From: an uncultured Caulobacterales bacterium
GTDB taxonomy: Bacteria; Pseudomonadota; Alphaproteobacteria; Caulobacterales; Caulobacteraceae
Length of the DNA stretch: 64,000 bases
Direction: 5' to 3'
NCBI GenBank assembly: GCA_903862425.1
Contig: CAIOYC010000006.1
Location: 39,860-103,859 of the forward strand
Positions 27,013 through 35,539 of the stretch are shown piece after piece. Under the pieces are notes generated by a model. That model saw only the letters and a list, made by a program, of their open reading frames with translations. It was not told the origin of the DNA and searched no databases. Both the position numbers and the translations under genes were made by a program. Every line of letters begins with the position of its first letter. Within the stretch, counting starts at the first letter, position 1.

Positions 27013-27789
27013 CTACATCGCGCTGGAAAAGGGCTCGGCCACCGGGCCATAGCCCGCGTCCGGCGGCAGGAGCAGGAACCGCTCCCCATCCCGCACCTCG
27101 ACCCACGGCTCGACGATCACAGGTTTACGGGCGTGCGAGGCGGCGATGGCCATGTTCGCATCCCGCGATTCCGCCAGCATCTGCAGGTTCATGCGTGTGG
27201 GGAAGATGATCTTCCGCTCGCCGCGCCCGGCCATATCGAGCGCAGCCTGCGGGGCGATCCATTCCGCGTCCACGGTCTCGTAGCCGTCGCACACCGCCAG
27301 TTGGTCTTCCGGCGCGGTGGCGATGAAGAACCAGGTATCGAAGCGCTTGGGCATCATCCGCGGCGTGATCCAGCGGGCGAACGGCGCCATGGCTTCGAGG
27401 TCTAGCTGAACGCCGAGGCTGCGCACCAGCTCGATGAACGGCAACTCGCCCGTGGCGATGGCCTCACGCGAAGCAGCAGCGGTCTCCACAGCCTTCCAGG
27501 GCACGCCGTCGGCATCCCGCGCCAGCAGCACGCCGGACTCCTCGAAGGCCTCGCGCAGGGCGGCGATGCGCAGGTGGCGCTCCTCGCCCGGATGCACGTC
27601 CCATCCGCGACAGAGTGGCGCCCAGGCGGGGTCGGCGTCGCCGACCTCGATCTTGCCGCCCGGAAACACCAGGGCGCCGGAGGCGAAGTCAATCTGATGG
27701 TGACGTTTGACCATCAGCACCTCGAAGGTCGGTCGATCGCGCACGAGAAGGATGGTGGCGGCGGGCACGGCGGGGGCAAGGTCGCTCAT
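27013..27789 (-). CDS. NUDIX hydrolase
   Basis: A 258-residue hydrolase of the NUDT7/NUDT19-like group. The Nudix box begins GGKIEVGDAD and ends REAFEESGVLL, with an insertion of about 20 residues between the first Gly and the REAxEE core, typical of that subgroup. Likely substrates are nucleoside diphosphate derivatives such as CoA or NADH, but this cannot be decided from sequence. It is convergent with the Hpt gene, with a 5-nt gap. Confidence 0.88.
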   Translation of the reverse strand: MSDLAPAVPAATILLVRDRPTFEVLMVKRHHQIDFASGALVFPGGKIEVGDADPAWAPLCRGWDVHPGEERHLRIAALREAFEESGVLLARDADGVPWKAVETAAASREAIATGELPFIELVRSLGVQLDLEAMAPFARWITPRMMPKRFDTWFFIATAPEDQLAVCDGYETVDAEWIAPQAALDMAGRGERKIIFPTRMNLQMLAESRDANMAIAASHARKPVIVEPWVEVRDGERFLLLPPDAGYGPVAEPFSSAM

Positions 27790-27897
27790 GGCCCCATGGT
27801 GACGCGCCTCACCCTACGTCAGCAAGCGTAACGATGATTGACAGTGGCGCCGAGCGGTTGGAGCGTGCAGTCAATGATAAGATCGGGACGAAACGCC

Positions 27898-29382
27898 ATG
27901 CTCCGCCGCCTGCTCCTCGGGTTCGCCGCCGCGACCGCTTTCGGCCTCGCCTCCGCGCAGGCCCAGACGGTGAAGATCGATACCGGCGCCCTCTCCGGCG
28001 CCACGGCGGAGGGCGTGGCCAGCTTCAAGGGCATTCCCTATGCCGCGCCGCCCGTGGGACCGTTGCGCTGGCGTCCGCCCGAGCCCGCCGCCAGATGGAG
28101 CGGCGCGCGCGACGCCACCCGATACGGCGCGCTCTGCATGCAGAAGATCGTCAAGGACAACGGCGTCGGGCCGGGTCCGGCCAGCGAAGACTGCCTGACC
28201 GTCAACGTATTCGCTCCCACCGGCGCCAGGGCGCTCCCGGTCATGGTGTGGATCCATGGCGGCGGACTGGTGAACGGCTCCGGCACCGCTGACCTTTATG
28301 ACGGCACGCACCTGGCGCAGCAGGGCGTGGTGGTCGTGACGCTCAACTACCGCCTCGGACGCTTGGGCTTCTTCGCCCACCCTGCCCTGACCGCCGAGGC
28401 GCATGGCGGCCCGGTCGCCAATTACGGCCTGATGGATCAGATCGCCGCCCTGAAGTGGGTGCAGCGGAACGTCCGGGCCTTTGGCGGCGATCCCGCCAGA
28501 GTCACCATCTTTGGCGAGAGCGCCGGTGGCGTCTCGGTCAACCGTCTGATGCTGATCCCGTCGGCGCAAGGCCTGTTCACCAAGGCGATTTCCCAATCGG
28601 GCGTCGGTCGCGAACAGGGGCAGACCCTGACCCAGGCCGAGGCGGCAGGCTCGACCTTCGCCGCCAAGCTCGGCGCGGGCGACGACGCCGCGTCGTTGCG
28701 CGCCCTCTCCGCTGCCGCCATCATCGCGGCGGGGGATCCGAGCATGACCACGGGCGAGCTGCCTATCCTCGACGGGAAGATGCTGACCCAGACGGTGCTC
28801 GAGGCCTTCCGCGCCGGTAAAGAAGCACGCGTCCCCTACCTTGTCGGCTCCAACAGCCAGGAAATCCCACCCGCTTTCGCCGCGGCCTTCGGCGGGTTCG
28901 GCAAGCTGACCGACGCCCAGAAGGCTGAGGCCGAGCAGACCTATGGCTCAGCCGAGACGCTGAAAGAGTACCTGCCGACCGACATGATCTTCGGCGAACC
29001 GGCGCGGGCTCTGGCCAAGGCTCACGCAAGGACCGGCTCGGCCACCTACCTCTACCGCTTCGGCGTGGTCTCGGCCGCTGCGCCCAAGGCGTTTAAGGGC
29101 GCCATCCACGCCTCGGATCGGCAGTACGTGTTCGAGACCCTGAACGCCTCGCCCTGGGCCACCGACGCGCACGACGCAGCCCTATCCAAGACCATCAGCG
29201 CCTATTGGGTCGCCTTCGCCAAGACGGGAGACCCGAACGGCGTGGGCCGCCCAGCCTGGCCCGCCTACGGTCCCGGCGACCAGCTGATCGACTTCACCAA
29301 CGACGGGCCAGTGGCGCAAAAGACTCCCGACGCGGCTCGCCTCGACTGGCTTGGCAAGGTCGAGGACGCCGGCCCGCGCTAA
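27898..29382 (+). CDS. Carboxylesterase type B, secreted
   Basis: A 494-residue alpha/beta-hydrolase. A signal peptide runs through about residue 21 (LLLGFAAATAFGLASAQAQ). The nucleophile elbow is GESAGG (in VTIFGESAGGVSVN), the oxyanion-hole motif is WIHGGGL, and the SEDCLTVNVF signature is present. The catalytic His lies near KGAIHASDRQYVF. I chose the ATG at 27898 because the signal peptide begins there; two upstream in-frame ATGs would bury it. The stop codon overlaps that of the convergent protease-TPR gene in CTAA. Confidence 0.92.
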   Translation: MLRRLLLGFAAATAFGLASAQAQTVKIDTGALSGATAEGVASFKGIPYAAPPVGPLRWRPPEPAARWSGARDATRYGALCMQKIVKDNGVGPGPASEDCLTVNVFAPTGARALPVMVWIHGGGLVNGSGTADLYDGTHLAQQGVVVVTLNYRLGRLGFFAHPALTAEAHGGPVANYGLMDQIAALKWVQRNVRAFGGDPARVTIFGESAGGVSVNRLMLIPSAQGLFTKAISQSGVGREQGQTLTQAEAAGSTFAAKLGAGDDAASLRALSAAAIIAAGDPSMTTGELPILDGKMLTQTVLEAFRAGKEARVPYLVGSNSQEIPPAFAAAFGGFGKLTDAQKAEAEQTYGSAETLKEYLPTDMIFGEPARALAKAHARTGSATYLYRFGVVSAAAPKAFKGAIHASDRQYVFETLNASPWATDAHDAALSKTISAYWVAFAKTGDPNGVGRPAWPAYGPGDQLIDFTNDGPVAQKTPDAARLDWLGKVEDAGPR

Positions 29383-31226
29383 GGTTGCGGCGCCGGCGGT
29401 GACGGCCGAGCGCTGGCCGCTCCGGTCGGCGGGACGATGCCGTACCGCTTGGCGCTCTCCGCAAGGCGCGGAGCAATGCCGATGGCGGCGGCGATGTCCG
29501 CATCCCCCTCCGCCTTCAGGCCCTTGTTCAGTCGGGCGACGCCGCGTCCATAGAGCGACCAGGCGATGCGCGGGTTCGCAGTCAGGGATGCATTATAGTC
29601 GCCGATGGCGCGATCGTAGGCCCCTTGGCGCAGATAGATCATGCCCCGGCTGTCGTACATGTTAGCCGAGGGCGGCCCGATGCGGATGGCCCGATTGCAG
29701 TCGTTCAGGGCCTTGTCGAGCTCCCTGCCGGTCAGCGCCCGCGTGCGGCACCGGCCCGCCAGGGCGCGGCTCATGCCGGAGTCCTCGTCATGGCTCGAGA
29801 TCCATAGATCGAACTGGGCGATCGCCTTGTCGAACAGGTCGACGCGCTCGTAGAAGTTGGCCAGCTGCAGCCGGACGTCGGCCGACTTGGGCGCCAGGTC
29901 GGCCGCTTTGTCGATATCGGCGAGTGCGCCGGTGCGGTCGCGGGCAGCCAGGCGCAGTTCGCCGCGCGCGACCAGGGCCTCTACATTGTCAGGCTGCAGC
30001 TTCAGCGTCTGATTGAAGTCGTCGACGGCCAGCAGCGGCTGGCGTAGCGCCATATGAGCCAGGGCGCGCTGGTACGCATAGTGCGGGTCCGTCGGATCGA
30101 GTTCGATGGCCTTGTTATAGTCGGCCAGCGCGCGCTCATAGTCATGTCGACCGGCCTCCGCCGCGCCGCGCCGACTATAGGCGCCCGCGTCCTTGGGCTC
30201 GTCGGCGCTGGTCGCCGCGGCTTCCGCCTTGGAAGCGCCTTCGGCCGGCGCCGCGGTCGGTTCGGGCTCCCGCGCATTGGTGCTGGGCGGCGCGGTGAGA
30301 TTGAAAACCGGCCCGCCATTATAGGTGAAGAACAGGCGGTGCTGGCTATTGGCCACATAGATGCGATGGGACAGGAAGAAGTCGGCGCCCAGCAGCATGT
30401 CGGCATTGCCGAGCTCAAGCTCGCCGAAGCGCATGCGCGTGTTCTTCACCTCTTCGTCGCCGATCTTGAAGCTGGAGACGGGTCCGATCCAGTTGCGCGA
30501 AGCCTTCTCGCCTATGCCGCCGGACAGGCCCGCCATGCGCACGCCCGGATCGTTCGGGTGCAGGCCCACTCGCTCCGCCGCCGACAGCTTCATGACCGAG
30601 GTCGACGCACCGGAATCGAAGATCACCCGGATGCGCTTGCCGTTCACGAAGGCGTCGGCGAAGGTTTTCTTGTCGCGCTCCTCGTCATTGCCGATGTGGA
30701 TGACGTTGACCGGCTTGCCTTCGGCCCAATAGGCCAGCACCCGGTCGCCGCAGTCGTGCGCCTTGAACAGGCGGATAGCCCCGCCGCCGAGGTCATACTC
30801 CACGTCCCCCAGCCCCCAGATGTTCTGGCCGAGCAGACCGGCGGAGTCGCGTCCGCCCGCGCCGGGCATAACGAAAAACTCCACGTTGGGAAGCGGGATG
30901 CCCACGAAGGTGAAGGTCTTCACCGTAGTCATGTGCGCGTCCACCTCGCCGCCCACGCCGCCGAAGCGCATGCCCCATGGGGCGGCTTCGAGACGCAACT
31001 TCAGCTCGGAAGCGACGCCGGGGCTCAGGGTACTGAAAAAGGCGCCGCTGTCGGCCATGAAGGTCACGTCGTGGCCGTCGATCTTGGCGGACACCATGGG
31101 CCGGGTGCCCGACATGGTCACCGGCAGATCGACGAACTTCTGCAGCTTGCACTCCGCCGCAAGGGCAGACCCGGACAGGAACAGGCCGAGCATTCCGCCA
31201 ATAACCGCGCCGATCGTCTTATGCAT
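29379..31226 (-). CDS. Secreted double retropepsin-like aspartic protease with TPR domain
   Basis: A 615-residue protein in four parts. (1) A signal peptide to about residue 23. (2) A first retropepsin-like domain with the Asp motif ADSGAFFS (about residues 58-65) and flap-like region. (3) A second with FDSGASTS (about 204-211) and later ADMLLGADFFLSH. (4) After a Pro/Glu/Ala linker, TPR repeats from about residue 345 to the end, e.g. GAYSRRGAAEAGRHDYERAL then ADYNKAIELDPTDPHYAYQR. The two protease lobes may pair within one chain, as in pepsins; the TPR part would bind a protein partner. Activity in the periplasm is inferred from the signal peptide. Confidence 0.85.
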   Translation of the reverse strand: MHKTIGAVIGGMLGLFLSGSALAAECKLQKFVDLPVTMSGTRPMVSAKIDGHDVTFMADSGAFFSTLSPGVASELKLRLEAAPWGMRFGGVGGEVDAHMTTVKTFTFVGIPLPNVEFFVMPGAGGRDSAGLLGQNIWGLGDVEYDLGGGAIRLFKAHDCGDRVLAYWAEGKPVNVIHIGNDEERDKKTFADAFVNGKRIRVIFDSGASTSVMKLSAAERVGLHPNDPGVRMAGLSGGIGEKASRNWIGPVSSFKIGDEEVKNTRMRFGELELGNADMLLGADFFLSHRIYVANSQHRLFFTYNGGPVFNLTAPPSTNAREPEPTAAPAEGASKAEAAATSADEPKDAGAYSRRGAAEAGRHDYERALADYNKAIELDPTDPHYAYQRALAHMALRQPLLAVDDFNQTLKLQPDNVEALVARGELRLAARDRTGALADIDKAADLAPKSADVRLQLANFYERVDLFDKAIAQFDLWISSHDEDSGMSRALAGRCRTRALTGRELDKALNDCNRAIRIGPPSANMYDSRGMIYLRQGAYDRAIGDYNASLTANPRIAWSLYGRGVARLNKGLKAEGDADIAAAIGIAPRLAESAKRYGIVPPTGAASARPSPPAPQP

Positions 31227-31322
31227 CGCTTCCCACCGCTTCGCTTGGCGGCAGGCTAGCGCGCCGAACGGCCCGCTTTATTGCACTCAGATTGCAACCT
31301 GGCTGTGACGTGCAAGACGTCG

Positions 31323-32468
31323 TCAGGCGATGGCGCGTTCTTCCATTGGTCGAGCATTGGCCGGGGCCAGGCGGTCCATCTTCTCGAGCAGGTATTCGGT
31401 ATCGTCGCGGCCGCCGCCGGCGGACTGGGTGAGGAAGCGTTCCAGCATCCGCTCCTGCAGACGCGCCACGCTCATCACCGAACCCTCGGCCTGCAGGGCG
31501 TGGAACGTATCCACCCCGGCGCGGAAGGCGGCGAACAGGCGCGGCGGCATTTCCGCCCGCTCGTAGATGGCGCGCAGGCCGAGCGGCCCGGCGTCGTGGA
31601 CCATGAGCCAGATGCGGTGGTGCGGCACGCCCGAACGCTCCGCCAGCGCCCACTCGAAGAAGGCCATATGCCCGTGGGCCAGGGCGCGCAGGATCAGGGA
31701 CGGCGTCAGCCGCTCCTGCTTGTGCAGGTGGGCGCAGAAGGCCTTGAGGTCGGCGGTGCGCCCGGCCTGATCGACGAGGTCGAGGGTCGCGCGCTCCTTG
31801 GTGCCGAGGGCGATCTGCAGCGCCGTCTCGGGCGTCAGTTGATGGTGATCGACCAGGTGCTGACGCACCTTGTCGGTAACGATGTCCACCAGCCGCTCGG
31901 AGATAGAGAGCGGCAGCACCTTGCGATAGGCGATGCCGGTGGTGATCGCCTCGGCCTTAGCGAAGCGGTCTATAGCGGAGCGCAGGCTGCGCTCGGAGAA
32001 GGTGGCGTTGTCGTTGGCGACGGCGATCTTCACCGCCTCCTCGCAGCCCTTCTCCACCAGGGCGGAGGTCACCATGTCGGACAGGACCTCGCGGCGAGCC
32101 AGGGCCACCTGCTTCACCGCGGTGGTGGAGCGGGCGATGCCGGCCAGATCCTCGTCGGTGAAGACGGGGGAAAAGCTGATCAGCGGCGTGGCGACGCTAT
32201 CTACGTCCGCCGCCAGCTTCAGGGCCAGGTCGCGGGGTAGTTCGGTCGAGTTCTTGAGGGTGACAGCAAGGGCGCGGCGCACCAACTCGGTGGCGTCGGC
32301 CGCCATCATGCGCAGGATATCTTCGGCGGCGGCGCGATCTTCCTCGGGCACGCCCTGGTCGATGCGGCGGCACAGCTTGTGGGCGGCGGCGGCGCGCTCG
32401 TCCTCGGTCTGGCCCCGCACGAGGGTGCGGATATCCGCCTCGGTCAGAGCGGCGCGGGTCGTGGCCAT
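31323..32468 (-). CDS. DUF2336 family protein (paralogue)
   Basis: A 381-residue helical-repeat protein, paralogous to 24484-25620. It has the same pattern: short N-terminal region, repeats such as RALAVTLKNSTELPRDLAL and SFSPVFTDEDLAGIARST, and a C-terminal domain. I chose the ATG at 32468 (GAGGGG upstream); the frame runs on to 32612 but the extra residues are not protein-like. Function unknown. The coA-transferase gene is divergent. Confidence 0.75.
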   Translation of the reverse strand: MATTRAALTEADIRTLVRGQTEDERAAAAHKLCRRIDQGVPEEDRAAAEDILRMMAADATELVRRALAVTLKNSTELPRDLALKLAADVDSVATPLISFSPVFTDEDLAGIARSTTAVKQVALARREVLSDMVTSALVEKGCEEAVKIAVANDNATFSERSLRSAIDRFAKAEAITTGIAYRKVLPLSISERLVDIVTDKVRQHLVDHHQLTPETALQIALGTKERATLDLVDQAGRTADLKAFCAHLHKQERLTPSLILRALAHGHMAFFEWALAERSGVPHHRIWLMVHDAGPLGLRAIYERAEMPPRLFAAFRAGVDTFHALQAEGSVMSVARLQERMLERFLTQSAGGGRDDTEYLLEKMDRLAPANARPMEERAIA

Positions 32469-32577
32469 GGGTCCCCTCGGCATAGTCGTCCGATCACAAT
32501 GCCTCATCGTGCTTAATGGCGGGTTTACCCGAGGCCGGGCGCGCCCCACCATGGGCGGCAAAACAAGAGGAAACGGC

Positions 32578-33768
32578 ATGCTGGACGGGCTGAAGGTCAT
32601 CGAACTGGCCACCTACATCGCCGCGCCGGGCGCAGGCGGCGTCCTGGCCGACTGGGGCGCGGACGTGATCAAGGTGGAGGCGCCCGAGGGCGACCCGATC
32701 CGCGCCATGTTCGAAACCATCGCGGCCAACGTGGTCGGCAACCCGGTGTTCGACATGGACAACCGGGGCAAGCGCGGCATCGTGCTCGATATCCGAAAGC
32801 CCGAGGGACGCGAAGCCCTGCTGCGCCTGGTGCGCGAGGCGGACATCTTCCTCACCAATACCCGCCCCGGCGCCCTCAGGCGCGCGCGGCTCGACTGGGA
32901 CAGCCTGAAGGGCGAGAATCCGCGCCTGATCTATGCCAGCGTCACCGGCTACGGGCTGGAGGGCGCGGAGGTGGACCGGCCGGGCTTCGACATCGCCGCC
33001 TTCTGGGCTCGGGCCGGGGTGGCGCACCTGACCACGGTGAAGGGGCACGAGCCCTTCCCCATCCGCACCGGCATGGGCGACCACGTCACCTCCCTCGCCA
33101 CGGTCAGCGCCATCCTGGCGGCGGTGGTGGAGCGCTCGCGCACGGGCGTGGGACGCCTGGTGGAGGCCAGCCTGATCCGCACCGGGGTCTATTCGGTGGC
33201 GTCCGACATGGCGATCCAGCTGCGCTTCGGTCGCATCGCCTCCACCCGTCCGCGCAAGGGCGCGATGGACCCCATCGCCAACTTCTTCAGGACGGCGGAC
33301 GGGCGCTGGCTCGGTATCGTTCCCCGGCGCGGCGGCAAGGACTGGACCGACCTGGTGCGCGCATTGGGGCGCCCCGAACTGGCCAGCGACCCGCGCTACG
33401 CCAGCGCCCGCTCGCGCCGCGAGAACGCCGAACCCCTGGTGGAGGCCCTGGACGAGGCCTTCGCCGCCCTGAGCTTCGAGCAGGCCGCCAAGGCGCTGGA
33501 CGACAACGACTTCGTCTGGTCGCCGGTGCAGACCGCCGCTGAGGTGACCGCCGACCCGCAGGCCCAGGCCGCCGGCTGCTTCGTGCATGTGCCCGACGGG
33601 GCGGACGGCTACCGCGCCCCCGCCTCCCCCGCCCGCTTCCCTGGCGCGGGGCTGGAGCCCCGCGGCCCAGCCCCAAGCCTCGGCCAGCACACCGACGCGG
33701 TGCTGGCGGAGGCGGGCTTCGGTGCGGATGAGATCGCCGCCCTGCGCGCTTCAGGCGCCGCGGCCTGA
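32578..33768 (+). CDS. Family III CoA-transferase (CaiB/BaiF type)
   Basis: A 396-residue CoA-transferase. The N-terminus reads LDGLKVIELATYIAAPGAGG with the usual VLADWGADVIKVEAP, followed by NRGKRGIVLDIRKPEGREAL and the motif RPGALRRARLDWD. The catalytic Asp is expected in TGMGDHVTSL (about residue 164). Family members move CoA between carboxylic acids by a mixed-anhydride mechanism. The substrate is not predictable. The ATG at 32578 has AAGAGGAA upstream. Confidence 0.92.
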   Translation: MLDGLKVIELATYIAAPGAGGVLADWGADVIKVEAPEGDPIRAMFETIAANVVGNPVFDMDNRGKRGIVLDIRKPEGREALLRLVREADIFLTNTRPGALRRARLDWDSLKGENPRLIYASVTGYGLEGAEVDRPGFDIAAFWARAGVAHLTTVKGHEPFPIRTGMGDHVTSLATVSAILAAVVERSRTGVGRLVEASLIRTGVYSVASDMAIQLRFGRIASTRPRKGAMDPIANFFRTADGRWLGIVPRRGGKDWTDLVRALGRPELASDPRYASARSRRENAEPLVEALDEAFAALSFEQAAKALDDNDFVWSPVQTAAEVTADPQAQAAGCFVHVPDGADGYRAPASPARFPGAGLEPRGPAPSLGQHTDAVLAEAGFGADEIAALRASGAAA

Positions 33769-34190
33769 AGAGCCCGGCCCGGCCTTATCGACCATCAGGC
33801 GCTCAGTGCAGGCCCCAAAAAGTGGCGCAACTTGCGCCTTTCGGTATCGAACGTAACCGCTTTCGGCATTCTGCGCCTTGCCGCGAGCCCAGTGCGCCGG
33901 AAGAAGGTGCTCATCCACATGTCAAAGATCAGTGGGCGCAAGCACCGACCGCCTATTGTACCCCGTGGATAGCGGCGGGGAAAACGGCAGGTCATTTGGG
34001 CTGAAGGTGCAGCTCGCGCATCGACGCAACACGCACCGCCATGCTCCGAAAGGCCAGGCATTGCAGCCACCCCGGAAGCGAGCGCCTCAACGGTCGGCGC
34101 CGACCTTCCATGCTCAGTGGGTCGCCAATTACCTCCGAGGTCGTTGTATGGTCCCAGCCAGCGAGGGATACAGGCTCGCCGGGAGGCCCC
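33769..34190. other. Gene-free stretch of 422 bp
   Basis: I see no convincing gene. It holds a perfect 7+1+7 inverted repeat (GGCGCAA-C-TTGCGCC, 33824-33838) soon after the CoA-transferase stop, which may act in termination, and the 11-nt palindrome ACCTCCGAGGT (34131-34141), listed separately. A frame on the minus strand (33795-34211) lacks protein-like composition. Confidence 0.5.
34131..34141. promoter_or_regulatory. Possible operator upstream of the XRE regulator
   Basis: ACCTCCGAGGT is a 5+1+5 perfect palindrome about 50 nt upstream of the XRE start. XRE regulators often bind such sites near their own promoter. No proof of binding. Confidence 0.3.
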
Positions 34191-35024
34191 ATGGTGACTG
34201 CTTCCATCCACGCCGCTCGCTCCGATCCAGACTCAGCCTTTCCGCGGCTGTTGCGCGAGTGGCGGCAGAAGCGCCGGCTCTCGCAGCTCGACCTCGCCCT
34301 GACCTCGGGGGTTTCGCAGCGGCACGTCAGCTTCCTCGAGTCGGGGCGGGCCAACCCTAGCCGCAATATGATCCTGCAACTCAGCGAGACGCTCGACGTG
34401 CCGCTGAGAGATCGGAATGCTCTGTTGGCGGCGGCTGGATTTGCCCCCCTGTTCCGCACGCGGGCGCTGGACGACCCGCAAATGGCGCAGGTGCTGAGCG
34501 CCATTCGAATGATGCTGACGGCGCACGAACCCTTCCCCGCCATCGCGCTTGATCGGGCGTGGAATATCCGCATGTCGAACCAGCCCTTCGAGCTTCTGGG
34601 AAGCCTGCTGGGCGAGGATGTGTGGGCGCGCGTGGGCGGGGCCGAGCGCAACCTGATGCGACTGTTTTTCCACCCCCAGGGCATACGGTCCTTGGTGACC
34701 AACTGGTCGACCATCGGGCCGCTCATCTGGCGGCGCGCTCAGCGGGAGGCGGAGGCCGCCGGCGGCCTGGAGATGAAGGCTGTGCTCGATGACTTGGCCC
34801 CCTTCCAGGATGAGACCATCCGGTGGCCCGGCGCCGACATTGCGCTTGTCCCGGTCATTCCGTTCAACATCCTGGTGAACGGTATGAACCTTTCCATGTT
34901 CGCCGTGGTGGCGACCTTCGGCACGGCGCAAGACGTGACCGCCGACGAATTGAGACTGGAGACCCTGTACCCGGCCGACGCGGAAACCGAGGCGCTGTTC
35001 CGCGGGGCCGAAGCCGCCCGATAA
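34191..35024 (+). CDS. XRE-family regulator with MmyB-like ligand domain
   Basis: A 277-residue regulator. The helix-turn-helix is at about residues 17-73 (LLREWRQKRRLSQLDLAL, VSQRHVSFLESGRANPSR). The rest is the MmyB-like domain, with DRAWNIRMSNQPFELL, LMRLFFHPQGIRSLVTNW and a C-terminal ADELRLETLYPAD. This domain is thought to bind a fatty-acid-like ligand. The ATG at 34191 with GGGAGG upstream is preferred to an earlier start at 34041. The NTF2-like gene follows 68 nt later and is a plausible target. Confidence 0.88.
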   Translation: MVTASIHAARSDPDSAFPRLLREWRQKRRLSQLDLALTSGVSQRHVSFLESGRANPSRNMILQLSETLDVPLRDRNALLAAAGFAPLFRTRALDDPQMAQVLSAIRMMLTAHEPFPAIALDRAWNIRMSNQPFELLGSLLGEDVWARVGGAERNLMRLFFHPQGIRSLVTNWSTIGPLIWRRAQREAEAAGGLEMKAVLDDLAPFQDETIRWPGADIALVPVIPFNILVNGMNLSMFAVVATFGTAQDVTADELRLETLYPADAETEALFRGAEAAR

Positions 35025-35092
35025 CCTGCGACGTAATTGCGCGTCCCAGGGCGAGTCAACAGAATGAGCCCTGCAGATCGACAGGAGCCTTC

Positions 35093-35482
35093 ATGTCCAC
35101 CGTCCACGCCTCGCCGCTAGACGTCGTCCGTCAGTTTATGAAGCTCATGGAGCCGCTGGACTATGATGCGGCGCTGAAGCTCATCTCCGACACGTGCGAA
35201 TACACAAACCCTCCGCCCCTCGGCACGGTCTATGGCCCGTCTGGGGTCAGGGGGACGCTGGAGCCGTTCTTCGCGCCGACGCGCGAGAATGAGTTCAAGG
35301 TGCTGAGGGAATGCACCGCCGGTCCCGTCGTCTTTCTTGAACGACTCGATCGACATCTCTTCGGGGATCGGTGGGTCGAACTGCCCGTGACCGGCGTCTA
35401 CGAGGTGCACGACGGCAAGATCACCTACTGGCGCGACTACTTCGACGCCGCGACCATCCTGACGCAACTGCCCAATGCGTGA
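35093..35482 (+). CDS. Limonene-1,2-epoxide hydrolase-like NTF2-fold protein
   Basis: A 129-residue SnoaL/NTF2-like protein. The C-terminal motif ELPVTGVYEVHDGKITYWRD then YFD matches limonene-1,2-epoxide hydrolases, where the Arg-Asp of WRDYFD and an earlier Asp activate water. The ATG at 35093 has AGGAG 6-10 nt upstream. It follows the XRE regulator on the same strand. Confidence 0.75.
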   Translation: MSTVHASPLDVVRQFMKLMEPLDYDAALKLISDTCEYTNPPPLGTVYGPSGVRGTLEPFFAPTRENEFKVLRECTAGPVVFLERLDRHLFGDRWVELPVTGVYEVHDGKITYWRDYFDAATILTQLPNA

Positions 35483-35539
35483 CCAAAGCGTCGCCCGCTA
35501 CCCTCGACAAATCTATGCGTCAGGCGCTGATCGCGAGCC

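Noticed and set aside
31933..33768. A 611-residue extended CoA-transferase
   Set aside because: The first part is antisense to the DUF2336 gene; the ribosome site supports the start at 32578.
33795..34211. Minus-strand frame in the gap before the XRE regulator
   Set aside because: No ribosome site and composition typical of non-coding GC-rich DNA.
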